NCBI GenBank assembly: GCA_030613915.1
Contig: JAUWKY010000079.1
Coordinates: 1-8,359, forward strand
Direction: 5' to 3'
Length of the DNA: 8,359 nt
Origin: Syntrophobacterales bacterium
Lineage (GTDB): Bacteria; Desulfobacterota; Syntrophobacteria; BM002
The notes under the pieces were generated by a model. The model ran no database searches, was not told the DNA's origin, and saw only the letters and a list, made by a program, of their open reading frames with translations. Positions 1 to 7,000 of this stretch are shown one piece after another; position 1 is the stretch's first letter, and each line of letters opens with the position of its first letter. Position numbers and translations under genes: made by a program.

Positions 1-328
1 TCAGTTCCTTTAACCAGGCACATTTTGTTATCAATATTCCGTTCGTGATGATGCGGAGTTTTGTTTCCTTCTGAGAAAAAAGCCTCCTGTAGGCAATACA
101 GATATCTTTCAAGTATGGATTCAGTAGAGGCTCTCCGCCCAATAGAGAGATTCTTTTAAAATAGAGCCTATCCTTCCATGGTTTGATCCAATCGACGAGT
201 TCTTTTACCTTGAATGGTCCGCCATAGCCATAATTCGCTAAATGATTACAGCCGTGACAGTGAAGGTTACAAGAATTGATAACATGGACGTCAAGATTGT
301 TTACTAGCATGGGGCTCACATCATCCAT
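1..328 (-). CDS. Radical SAM protein, N-terminal part (cut by window edge)
   Basis: This is the first ~109 residues of a radical SAM enzyme, read on the minus strand and still open at position 2. About 18 residues from the start, after a short beta-strand-like stretch (NNLDVHVINS), comes CNLHCHGC. This is the CX3CX2C motif that binds the [4Fe-4S] cluster used to cleave S-adenosylmethionine. About 40 residues later ISLLGGEPLLNP gives the GGEP motif that contacts the SAM amino group, followed by a strand/helix with RIITNGILI, typical of the partial TIM barrel. The substrate cannot be named because the C-terminal half (possible SPASM or Twitch clusters) lies outside the window. The start is uncertain. 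I chose ATG at 328; GTG at 343 and ATG at 310 are alternatives, and none has a strong ribosome binding site. The frame is open upstream to about 406 without another ATG. Family assignment is firm, function is not. Confidence 0.85.
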   Translation of the reverse strand, partial: MDDVSPMLVNNLDVHVINSCNLHCHGCNHLANYGYGGPFKVKELVDWIKPWKDRLYFKRISLLGGEPLLNPYLKDICIAYRRLFSQKETKLRIITNGILITKCAWLKEL

Positions 329-390
329 ATCTATTCGTACCACGGCAAAACAAGGTAACTCCCGATTTGCACCGCATTTGTCCCGGTAGT

Positions 391-546
391 CTAATGTAAA
401 GCTTTTGCCATTTCAATGCATGTTTTTGCAGAAGTTTCCTCAAGAATTGATAGTTGATCTTTGTCAACTGAGGTCACGAGGTACTTTGCCCTGATTTTAA
501 AATGAAAATGCTTTTCTAGTGTCTCTTCTGTCGTTCCAAAGCTCAC
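391..546 (-). CDS. Short unidentified frame, possibly the 3' remnant of a broken gene
   Basis: A 51-residue frame starts at GTG 546 and ends at TAG 391-393. It lies just upstream of the radical SAM gene on the same strand, about 50-60 bp away. The product is rich in charged residues, reads like an ordinary soluble protein tail (for example KIRAKYLVTSVDKDQL and ETSAKTCIEMAKALH), and I do not recognise it. The frame stays open upstream only to a TGA at 559-561, which lies inside the GC-rich palindrome at 551-664. This suggests that the palindrome may have cut off the 5' part of a longer gene. A genuine small gene is the alternative. No ribosome binding site is evident at the GTG. Confidence 0.35.
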   Translation of the reverse strand: MSFGTTEETLEKHFHFKIRAKYLVTSVDKDQLSILEETSAKTCIEMAKALH

Positions 547-550
547 GGTC

Positions 551-664
551 AGGTCACTTCAATCCCGGCTGTGACCGGGGGAAGGCACCCCCTCCCTGTT
601 CCCCGCTCCTACGTAACGGGGCCAGGGGCTCCCCCAGCCACAGCCGAGGAAGTGGCACAGACCT
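551..664. repeat. GC-rich long imperfect palindrome
   Basis: Nested complementary segments define a hairpin of about 114 nt: 551-554 with 661-664, 555-560 with 649-654, 566-573 with 639-646 (eight perfect pairs, CGGCTGTG/CACAGCCG), 577-581 with 631-635, 594-598 with 623-627, and 601-605 with 617-621, closing on an 11-nt loop. It is much richer in G+C than the flanking gene. No T-run follows on either strand, so a simple intrinsic terminator is unlikely. A small non-autonomous mobile element, a REP-like repeat or a structured RNA are the options. Confidence 0.6.
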
Positions 665-695
665 TCCGCAGTCACTCAGATGAGACACCAGAAAA

Positions 696-853
696 GGCAT
701 AGGGATAGGCTGCGAAACAACGAGCATCTGAGCAACCTGTATTTCGGTATCTCAGCCCCGCTAGTCCATGCATGAAGATGTGGCGCTTTGCTAAAGGGAG
801 ATTTCCATAAAATGGCGCGAATTGCTCGTTGTGGAGTAGCCTTCCCCTATGCC
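696..853. repeat. Inverted-repeat element, ~31-bp arms
   Basis: The arm at 696-726 matches the reverse complement of 823-853 at 25 of 31 positions, with two perfect cores (GGCATAGGG at the outer end and ACAACGAGCA at the inner end). The ~96 bp between the arms has only weak further pairing. A minus-strand open frame (672-1052, 126 codons) runs through the whole element, but it includes both arms and overlaps the start of the glycosyltransferase gene, so I do not call it a gene. The rest of the 550-1013 gap holds nothing else I can name. The element may be a MITE or a decayed repeat. Confidence 0.5.
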
Positions 854-1013
854 CGGATCGCAAATGGCATTCTTGGGGAAAGTCTTGATGTTTTCCACGT
901 AAGGAAATAGTAGCATAACCCCTTGCACCCTTTCCGGTCTTGGCAAAAAGAGGTAGAGTTGCTAAAAAGAGCTGGAAGCCGCTGGGAGTTGCAAGGAAGG
1001 ACATAGGGTTTTT

Positions 1014-2210
1014 ATGGAATCTCGGTATTACTCCAAGAAACTGAATCGACATTTTTCAAAACGATTAGATTTTTTGATCTACGCCCACGATGGCCGGGGA
1101 CTTGGGCATGCGAGCCGAAGCATCGCCATTGGCTTGGCCCTGCGCCGACTTTACCCACAATGCAAGACATTATTTGTTTCAGGATGTAAACAGGCAGCTG
1201 CCTTGATAGGCAATGGGACTCTGGACTGGATAAAGCTTCCATCCTATGCAACCACCATTGTCAAGGGCCGAGCTGAAGGCGGTTATGGGCATTCGAATTT
1301 TTATAAGTCGGTTCTGGGGCAGTTGCGCACTGAGATGTTGGCCTCAATTATGAAAATTTTCCAACCTCGAATCGTGCTCGTAGATCATGCCCCCACAGGT
1401 AAAAGGAATGAATTATTCCGTGCCCTGGAGGTTACCAGAGATGTAGATACCCTCTGGGTCTTGGGCCTCCGAGGGATCATTGGGGATGACAAGGATGTTT
1501 GGTCAGACGCAGCGATTCAATGCTTCAAGAATTATTACGATTTCATTTTGTGGTATGGGGATACCCAGGTTATGGGCGATGAGTATCCCAATATCATCGC
1601 ACAACGTTTCGGTGTCAAACCAGTGGAAACAGGTTATGTCTCGAGATTAATGGAAAGCAAACATCTGATAGCATCGGAAAAGGATACCCTGGCTGGAACC
1701 ATATCCATTCCTTGGGGAACTGAGGCAACATGGAAATTCGTAAAAAAAATCTATGACGCAATAAAGGGGATCGGTGAAAGCCACGGCCCCTGGCGACTGT
1801 TCGTGGACCAAGAGAAGAAAGAGATGATCCAGGATCTCTTCCGAAATCTACCCTTTTGTACTGTCGATGAGGTCAGTGAAAGATATATCCCTTCTCTGGT
1901 AAAATCGAGGGTGGCCATAGTGTATGCAGGATACAACAGCATTAGCGATATCCTGGCCTCACGGATCCCAGCCGTTGTTCTCCTGCGTGACCTTAAAGAC
2001 AGGGAGCAACAGACTCACGTTGACAGTCTTCTGCCATTCATCAAAGAATACGTTACTGTCTTGACGGAATCGAACACAGACACCCAATCGCTCCAGCAGG
2101 CCTTGGAAAGACAGCTGCACGCACCCCCCTGGCACAATGAAATCCTTAACATGAATGGTGCTGAACTCTCTGCTTTGACCTTGGCGGAAGGGATTGCCTG
2201 TGAGGAATAG
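1014..2210 (+). CDS. GT-B glycosyltransferase of the MurG / GT28-like type
   Basis: A 398-residue protein with the two-domain layout of nucleotide-sugar glycosyltransferases related to MurG and the predicted glycosyltransferases of COG4671. Residues 19-46 (DFLIYAHDGRGLGHASRSIA and the following helix) form the first Rossmann strand and the glycine/His-rich loop typical of this group. PRIVLVDHAPTGKRNEL (residues 118-134) resembles the COG4671 segment before the acceptor-site helix. In the C-terminal domain, AIVYAGYNSISDILASRIPA (301-320) followed by REQQTH (330-335) matches the donor-binding helix and the EQ motif that hold the nucleotide-sugar. There is no signal peptide or membrane helix, so it is probably cytosolic or peripheral to the membrane. 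Donor and acceptor are unknown. The start at ATG 1014 has a weak AGGG five bases upstream and no better in-frame alternative. The gene converges with comM. Confidence 0.75.
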   Translation: MESRYYSKKLNRHFSKRLDFLIYAHDGRGLGHASRSIAIGLALRRLYPQCKTLFVSGCKQAAALIGNGTLDWIKLPSYATTIVKGRAEGGYGHSNFYKSVLGQLRTEMLASIMKIFQPRIVLVDHAPTGKRNELFRALEVTRDVDTLWVLGLRGIIGDDKDVWSDAAIQCFKNYYDFILWYGDTQVMGDEYPNIIAQRFGVKPVETGYVSRLMESKHLIASEKDTLAGTISIPWGTEATWKFVKKIYDAIKGIGESHGPWRLFVDQEKKEMIQDLFRNLPFCTVDEVSERYIPSLVKSRVAIVYAGYNSISDILASRIPAVVLLRDLKDREQQTHVDSLLPFIKEYVTVLTESNTDTQSLQQALERQLHAPPWHNEILNMNGAELSALTLAEGIACEE

Positions 2211-2242
2211 AGTGGAGTCAGGCTATTCGGCGAAGGGGTGGA

Positions 2243-2428
2243 TTAGCCCGGATGTTTTATGAATTGCAGTCGCGAGACCGTGAAGATGGGTGTGCCACCG
2301 GGAAACCACAGTGTGTTGGACCCGAGGCGTACCAAAACGGTACGTCGCAGGGTTCAACACCCGAGGACGCCCGGGAGGACGGCCAGATCCGCGGTCGCAG
2401 CAGGTGATTCATGAAATATCCGGGTTAG
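2243..2428. mobile_element. MITE-like palindromic element with ~22-bp terminal inverted repeats
   Basis: Positions 2243-2264 match the reverse complement of 2407-2428 at 18 of 22 positions, sharing CCCGGAT and ATGAAT blocks. Between the ends lie nested inverted repeats: 2313-2323 with 2350-2360 (10 of 11, the eleventh a G-U pair in RNA) and 2328-2333 with 2339-2344 around an AAAAC loop. CCACCGGG near 2295 can also face CCCGGGAGG near 2370. No coding frame is present, so this would be a non-autonomous element. The right terminal repeat overlaps the last codons of comM and contains its stop codon. I do not see a clear target-site duplication, so insertion is inferred from the repeat structure alone. 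Confidence 0.6.
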
Positions 2429-3951
2429 GCTAGACTACGGTCCAGGCTACGGTATTGGATGGCCTCGGCTATGTGCGCTGAACTGATCTGCTCCAGTCCC
2501 TCAATATCTGCTATGGTGCGGGCAATTTTGAGAATGCGGTTGTGAGCCCTGGCGCTCAACCCCAGCCGATCGATAGCGGTCTCCAATAGACCGTGGGAAT
2601 CCTCCTCCAACTTAGAGAACCGCTTGAGCAGCCGGGGCGGCATCTGGGCATTGCAATAGATCTTGTGGTGCGTGAACCGCTCCAGCTGCACCATTCTGGC
2701 TGCATTTATCCTCTGCCTTATGGTTCGGGAGGATTCCCCGCTGCTTTCCTGAGCCAGATCCTGGTACTGCACGGCCGGCACTTCCACATGAATGTCCAAC
2801 CGATCCAGCAGCGGTCCTGAAATCTTGGTCCGATACCGCTGGATCTGCAAGTGAGTGCACTGGCACTGCCGCTTGTAATCGCCGTAGAAGCCGCACGGAC
2901 AAGGATTCATGGCAGCAACGGCCATGAAAGATGCTGGATAGGTAATGGATGTGGCGGCTCGGGCAATGGTCACCTTGCCGTCTTCCATGGGTTGCCTCAA
3001 GACCTCCAGAACATTCTTGCGAAACTCCGGCATTTCATCCAGGAACAATACTCCATTGTGGGCTAGGCTCACTTCACCGGGCTTAGGAATCTGGCCGCCA
3101 CCGATTAAGCCGGCATCGGAGATAGTGTGGTGGGGTGATCGGAAAGGCCGAGTTGAAATGACGGCACGCTCACCCATTAATCCCATGATACTGTAAACCT
3201 TCGTTGTTTCCAGAGCTTCCTCAAAGGTCAGGTCAGGCAGAATGGTCGCCAGTCTTTGGGCCAACATTGTCTTCCCGGAGCCTGGCGGCCCCACCATCAG
3301 CACATTGTGCCCCCCGGCAGCCGCGATTTCCAAAGCTCGCTTTACGTGTTCTTGCCCCTTCACCTCGTTGAAATCCACATCATAGAGTGCATCTTGGGAA
3401 AATAGCTCCTGGACATCAACGGTTGTAGGGGGTAATTCGTCGACGCCGTTTAAAAACTCTACTACCTGATAAAGGTGACTCGCCGCAAAGACATTCACTC
3501 CCTGCACAACCGCAGATTCTCTGCTGTTACCTTCGGGTACGATAATTCCAGCAAAACCATTATCCCTTGCTGCGAGGGCCATGGGCAACGCACCCTTGGT
3601 CTTCTTGACTTTCCCATCAAGGGAGAGTTCGCCAATTATCAGATACTGCTCCAGCTTGTCCCGATTTACCAAACCTGTGGCAGATAGGATACCCACGGCC
3701 ATTGGGAGGTCAAATCCCGCCCCCTCCTTTTTTCTGTCTGCCGGAGCCAGGTTTACGGTAATGCGATGAGGCGGAAAACGGTATCCTGAGTTTTTGATTG
3801 CAGATTTCACTCGATCCTTGCTTTCACGCACTGCACCGTCAGGGAGACCCACAGTGGCAAAGGCGGGTAGACCCATGGTGATATCTACCTCCACCTCTAC
3901 CACATAGGCATCAATACCCAACACTGAACTGGAAAGGACTTTTGCAAGCAT
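2425..3951 (-). CDS. comM: ComM/YifB family Mg-chelatase-like AAA+ ATPase
   Basis: A complete 508-residue member of the YifB/ComM family, the usual length. ComM is a hexameric helicase shown in Vibrio and Acinetobacter to drive branch migration during natural transformation; elsewhere its role is less clear. The N-terminal ~170 residues are the Lon-S5/ChlI-like domain (GLPAFATVGLPDGAVRESKD, then VNLAPAD). The AAA+ core has Walker A GPPGSGKT (221-228), the family signature RPFRSPHHTISD (268-279), Walker B VLFLDEMPEF (301-310), sensor AMNP (347-350), a cysteine cluster CPCG...CQC (351-365) and LLDRLD (381-386) with a likely arginine finger. Residues ~410-502 form the Mg-chelatase C-terminal helical domain. 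The final residues after QYRSLDR are SLA, and the stop codon lies in the terminal repeat of the adjacent palindromic element, so the last few residues may not be ancestral. The ATG at 3951 has no strong ribosome binding site. The gene stands alone. Confidence 0.95.
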   Translation of the reverse strand: MLAKVLSSSVLGIDAYVVEVEVDITMGLPAFATVGLPDGAVRESKDRVKSAIKNSGYRFPPHRITVNLAPADRKKEGAGFDLPMAVGILSATGLVNRDKLEQYLIIGELSLDGKVKKTKGALPMALAARDNGFAGIIVPEGNSRESAVVQGVNVFAASHLYQVVEFLNGVDELPPTTVDVQELFSQDALYDVDFNEVKGQEHVKRALEIAAAGGHNVLMVGPPGSGKTMLAQRLATILPDLTFEEALETTKVYSIMGLMGERAVISTRPFRSPHHTISDAGLIGGGQIPKPGEVSLAHNGVLFLDEMPEFRKNVLEVLRQPMEDGKVTIARAATSITYPASFMAVAAMNPCPCGFYGDYKRQCQCTHLQIQRYRTKISGPLLDRLDIHVEVPAVQYQDLAQESSGESSRTIRQRINAARMVQLERFTHHKIYCNAQMPPRLLKRFSKLEEDSHGLLETAIDRLGLSARAHNRILKIARTIADIEGLEQISSAHIAEAIQYRSLDRSLA

Positions 3952-4263
3952 GTCAAATGGCTGACTCGCTGGTCTGGTTGCTAACCCTCTCGTACCACAG
4001 CCAGAGGAGACGATCTGATATGTTGAAGTTAAGTGGGGACAATGCGCCGTTATTGGGAATGATATCTGAAAGTAGGGATGCTGTGCGCCAGTGCCCCTCA
4101 GTCAAAAACCATCTCATCACTATATTGATCAACGATAGGTATATCAGGTTGGATTTCTCTTCGCAAGAACAAAGGCATGGGTCTTAAAACTAGCCCGGAT
4201 TGACTTTTCTTGGGAATTTGGTATCTTACCTGCCATTCAACCTTCCTGGCTCTGGAACCAATA
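3952..4263. other. Intergenic region between divergent comM and CULT gene
   Basis: About 312 bp between two divergently read genes. Open frames on either strand here look like chance: no recognisable motifs and no ribosome binding site. The only signals I can support are the promoter-like pair at 4200-4227 and, just before it at 4191-4200, a TAGCCCGGAT decamer identical to part of the left terminal repeat at 2244-2253. The comM promoter must lie in the left half, but I cannot place it. Confidence 0.5.
4200..4227 (+). promoter_or_regulatory. Putative sigma-70 promoter for the CULT gene
   Basis: TTGACT (4200-4205), a 16-bp spacer and TATCTT (4222-4227) resemble the -35 and -10 boxes (five of six and four of six matches to consensus). 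Transcription would start near 4234, leaving a leader of about 30 nt before ATG 4264. This also argues against the upstream TTG at 4210 as the translation start, because it would lie within the promoter. Confidence 0.35.
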
Positions 4264-4629
4264 ATGTTCAGCCTTTTTTCTCCCGTGAAAGGAATCAGTG
4301 GCAATGGCGCCAAAATCTACCAGTGTGCTGGTTGTAGAGGCCTGGTCACTCATTCCGACCGACTCCTACGCATAAATGCTTCCGATCGACATTTTTTTCT
4401 CAACCCGGCGGGCGTCGAATGCGACTTTCACACCTTTTCTGACTGCCCGGGTGCGGTTGTTCATGGAGGAACCACCGAGGTCCACACCTGGTTTCCGGGC
4501 TACCGCTGGCGAATGGCCTTCTGTCGTCACTGCGGCCAACATCTTGGCTGGCACTATGAAGCGGTGTCGACTTTCGAGCGACCGAGAGAATTTTGGGGGA
4601 TTTTGATTTCTCATCTAATCTGTCGCTAA
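4264..4629 (+). CDS. Single-domain CULT protein (bacterial cereblon-type ligand-binding domain)
   Basis: A 121-residue protein that consists almost wholly of a CULT domain, the beta-tent fold that forms the thalidomide-binding part of human cereblon and also occurs as stand-alone bacterial proteins (for example Magnetospirillum MsCI4). Two CXXC pairs, CAGC (21-24) and CRHC (87-90), should bind the structural zinc. FLNPAG (46-50) matches the VNPHG region of cereblon. HTWFPGYRW followed by LGWHYE gives Trp76, Trp82 and Trp96. Their spacings of 6 and 14 equal those of human W380, W386 and W400, and His74 corresponds to H378. FWGI near the C-terminus (110-113) matches cereblon FWGL. The natural ligand in bacteria is not established; cyclic imides and uracil-like compounds bind this pocket. 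I chose ATG 4264; a TTG at 4210 would add 18 residues lacking family similarity. No clear signal peptide or strong ribosome binding site is visible. Confidence 0.9.
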   Translation: MFSLFSPVKGISGNGAKIYQCAGCRGLVTHSDRLLRINASDRHFFLNPAGVECDFHTFSDCPGAVVHGGTTEVHTWFPGYRWRMAFCRHCGQHLGWHYEAVSTFERPREFWGILISHLICR

Positions 4630-4753
4630 ACGCCATTTCACATTTATCATCTCTCATATCTTCTTTACCAATTAGGCTTCATCTTTAGTGAACTATCCTT
4701 GAAGAATTTCAGCACAATGTAAAATGAGAAATACGAGAGATAACTGCTGCCCG

Positions 4754-4777
4754 CTGCCAGCTGCCTCCTGCCAGCTG
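4754..4777. repeat. Short direct repeat CTGCCAGCTG x2
   Basis: The decamer CTGCCAGCTG occurs at 4754-4763 and again at 4768-4777 in the 234-bp spacer before dsbD. Each copy contains the palindrome CAGCTG. The surrounding spacer is otherwise AT-rich, with a possible weak promoter TTGAAG/TAAAAT at 4699-4725 (15-bp spacing, on the short side). The repeat could be a binding site, but it may simply be a low-complexity remnant. Confidence 0.4.
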
Positions 4778-4863
4778 AAACGCAAAGCTTCTTGCCATCC
4801 GCTGCGATGTTGTTTATGATCTGCTTGATTGTTGGAGGTGTTCCTATCCCGGAATCGAGCCTT

Positions 4864-6801
4864 ATGACCCGCCTTAAACTCACCCTGATATTATGCCTGG
4901 CTTTCCTAATTCCAGGGCTGGTTGCTCCTGCTCTGGCGACGAATCAAATTCAGCTCAATTCCAAGCCGCCGGTTAAGATTGACGTAAAGACATATCCTAC
5001 CAAGGTTGCCGCCGGCCAGGAGGTCTGGGTTGTCGCGAATATTGTCTTGGATCGCGGCTGGCATATTTATGGTAATCCAAAAGGTCCAGGTCCCGGGTTG
5101 CCTACAATTCTTGAGGTGACCTCGCTTCCTGAAGGGGTCAGGGCTGACCCTGCCCGGTTTCTCCCGGCGGAAAAACTCATCGAACTCGACCTTGGCCCGG
5201 ATGAATGGGTCTGGGCCTATAAAAATAAGACCTCTATCTATATGAGGTTATCTACGCCAGGCAATTTGTCATCTGGAAGTCACCAGGTTCAACTGCTTCT
5301 CCGCACCCTTGTTTGTCGTGAAGGGCTCTGCATGCCTTACAAAACCGACCTCGCCGCTACGCTCACCATTGTCGGCAGCCCGGAGGCCGCAGGGGCTATT
5401 CCATTACAGGTGCGCAAGAATATTGGCCTCACGCATGTTGCTAAAAGTAAAGCTACCTTGGCACCATCCTTTTCCGTCTCTACTCCTCTCCAGTCAATCA
5501 AGGAGTTGCCCATCCAGCCCGGGCAGATCCCTGAATTGAATCCCCGGCCTGTTCTGCCTAGCCTGGAGGTAAGCGGTATGGTCAAGGCTGCCCTGTTCGC
5601 CCTTCTGGCTGGCTTCATTCTTAATTTTATGCCTTGTGTCTTACCCGTTGTCAGCCTTAAAGTGCTGGGCTTTGTCCAGCAGGCTCAGGAGAGTGGACGT
5701 CGTGTGGCTTTCATGGGTTTGAGCTTTGCGGCAGGAATATTTTCAGTTTTCCTCGTGCTTGCAGCTCTGGCCAGCTTTGCGGGATACGGCTGGGGAGAAC
5801 TGTTTCAAAAACAATCATTTCTCATAGCAATGATCGGGCTGGTTTTTGCCATGTCTCTTTGTCTTTTCGGCGTTTTCCAGCTTCCCATACCCCACTTTGC
5901 CACCAGTAGAACAGAAGCCAGCGCCCAGCGGCATGGCTACTTAGAATCATTTTATAAGGGTACATTGGCAACTTTTTTGGCCACGCCATGCAGCGGCCCC
6001 CTCCTTGGAGGAGCATTGGCCTGGACACTTCGCCAACCTCCCACTCAGATTTTTACCGTATTTTCATGCCTGGGTCTCGGTATGGCTGCTCCTTACGTGG
6101 TTATGTCTCTTTTTCCCGACACTCTGAGGTGGCTTCCCCGCCCAGGAAACTGGCTCATCCATTTTGAACGACTTATGGGCTTTGCTCTTCTCGCCACGGG
6201 GATCTATTTACTCGCTGTCCTCCCGGAACACATGACGGTCGGAGTGATCCTTTTCTGTTTCTTCCTGGCCATAGGCTTCTACATCTGGGGGAAGATGACC
6301 ACCCTCAGCGACTCCACCCGCCGACGCATAATCGTTCGGTTGGCGGCAGTGATCATCATGGTTGTTGGAGGATGGGTCAGTTTGGATATAGTGCCCTCTG
6401 TGGCGCGAAATGTGGAATTTGTGTCGGAGAAATCGCAGCAATGGGAGTCCTATGCGGATACGAAACTGCTGGAAGCTGCCAGGGAAAACCGTTGGGTGGT
6501 AGTGGATTTCACCGCGGACTGGTGTCCCAACTGTCTCTTCGTGGAGAAAACCGTTCTCCAGAACCGGACCGTAGTAGAGACTTTCCGAAAACATGATGCC
6601 TTGCTTCTGAAGGCTGATCTCACCACGGAAAACCCTCCCGCCAAAAGGTTACTCCAGAATATGGGAAGCCGGAGTATCCCCTTCTTGGCCTTGTTCCCTC
6701 CGGGAGAGCATTTCTGGCAACCATATTTCTTGCGCGATCTTTACCGCGTTAAGGACGTATTACGGGTTTTCGAAGGTAGCACTGATTCAAAGTCCTCATA
6801 G
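4864..6801 (+). CDS. dsbD: Thiol:disulfide interchange protein DsbD
   Basis: DsbD carries electrons from cytosolic thioredoxin across the inner membrane to periplasmic targets such as isomerases and cytochrome c maturation factors. All three modules are present in 645 residues. A signal peptide (1-25, ending APALA) precedes a DsbD-N domain with GWHIYGNPKGPGPGLP and the cysteine pair CREGLC (151, 156). A core of about eight membrane helices (~239-507) carries the two redox cysteines in NFMPCVLPV (258) and FLATPCSGPL (376). The C-terminal thioredoxin-like domain has VDFTADWCPNC (Cys 554 and 557) and the cis-proline loop SRSIPF (Pro606). Nothing needed for function is missing. I prefer ATG 4864 because it places the signal peptide at the N-terminus; in-frame ATGs at 4807 and 4816 and a TTG at 4792 would add up to 24 residues. 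The ribosome binding site is weak. The gene follows the CULT gene on the same strand, but the spacing suggests separate transcription. Confidence 0.95.
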   Translation: MTRLKLTLILCLAFLIPGLVAPALATNQIQLNSKPPVKIDVKTYPTKVAAGQEVWVVANIVLDRGWHIYGNPKGPGPGLPTILEVTSLPEGVRADPARFLPAEKLIELDLGPDEWVWAYKNKTSIYMRLSTPGNLSSGSHQVQLLLRTLVCREGLCMPYKTDLAATLTIVGSPEAAGAIPLQVRKNIGLTHVAKSKATLAPSFSVSTPLQSIKELPIQPGQIPELNPRPVLPSLEVSGMVKAALFALLAGFILNFMPCVLPVVSLKVLGFVQQAQESGRRVAFMGLSFAAGIFSVFLVLAALASFAGYGWGELFQKQSFLIAMIGLVFAMSLCLFGVFQLPIPHFATSRTEASAQRHGYLESFYKGTLATFLATPCSGPLLGGALAWTLRQPPTQIFTVFSCLGLGMAAPYVVMSLFPDTLRWLPRPGNWLIHFERLMGFALLATGIYLLAVLPEHMTVGVILFCFFLAIGFYIWGKMTTLSDSTRRRIIVRLAAVIIMVVGGWVSLDIVPSVARNVEFVSEKSQQWESYADTKLLEAARENRWVVVDFTADWCPNCLFVEKTVLQNRTVVETFRKHDALLLKADLTTENPPAKRLLQNMGSRSIPFLALFPPGEHFWQPYFLRDLYRVKDVLRVFEGSTDSKSS

Positions 6802-6849
6802 ACAATAGCCCCCCTTAGGCCACATTCAGCGACTGACATCGATTAGTTA

Positions 6850-6935
6850 ACCTCAGATACACGCAGACTTAAGTTCAATCCGCTAAGGCCACGAATAGAT
6901 AAGAGCTTGACTCATTTGACGGGATTCACAGGATG
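6850..6935. repeat. Decayed short interspersed repeat modules in the dsbD-dnaJ spacer
   Basis: The 304-bp spacer 6802-7105 has no gene. It holds three stretches that look like worn copies of short motifs scattered in many proteobacterial and metagenomic genomes: 6850-6871 (CTCAGATACACGCAGACTTA, like CACAGATTAACACAGATTA), 6880-6898 (CCGCTAAGGCCACGAATAG, like CCGCGAAGGACACGAATAA) and 6909-6935 (TTTGACGGGATTCACAGGAT, like TTTGACAGGATTAACAGGAT). The comparison is from memory, not from a search. A possible weak promoter for dnaJ lies further on at 7001-7029. Confidence 0.35.
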
Positions 6936-7000
6936 TAGGGGATGAGACAAGCAAGTGTATCCGAGTCGATGCGAGGATCGCTTACTGTTGGATTCTGCCA

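Noticed and set aside
672..1052. 126-codon minus-strand frame upstream of the glycosyltransferase
   Set aside because: It spans both arms of an inverted repeat, overlaps the start of a convincing gene, and shows no domain or motif I recognise.
2290..2428. Group II intron fragment (a GTGTG start and GC-rich stems)
   Set aside because: No domain V hairpin and no reverse transcriptase frame; terminal inverted repeats fit a MITE-like element better.
2612..2902. Several 60-100-codon frames on both strands inside comM
   Set aside because: They are out-of-frame or antisense shadows of a well-conserved gene.
3942..4187. 81-codon plus-strand frame beginning antisense to the comM start
   Set aside because: It overlaps comM, has no ribosome binding site and no recognisable protein features.
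4210..4263. TTG start at 4210 for the CULT protein
   Set aside because: The extra 18 residues have no family similarity and the codon lies within the likely promoter.
4792..4863. Upstream starts (TTG 4792, ATG 4807, ATG 4816) for dsbD
   Set aside because: They would bury the signal peptide behind an extra hydrophobic stretch. ATG 4864 gives a canonical signal peptide.
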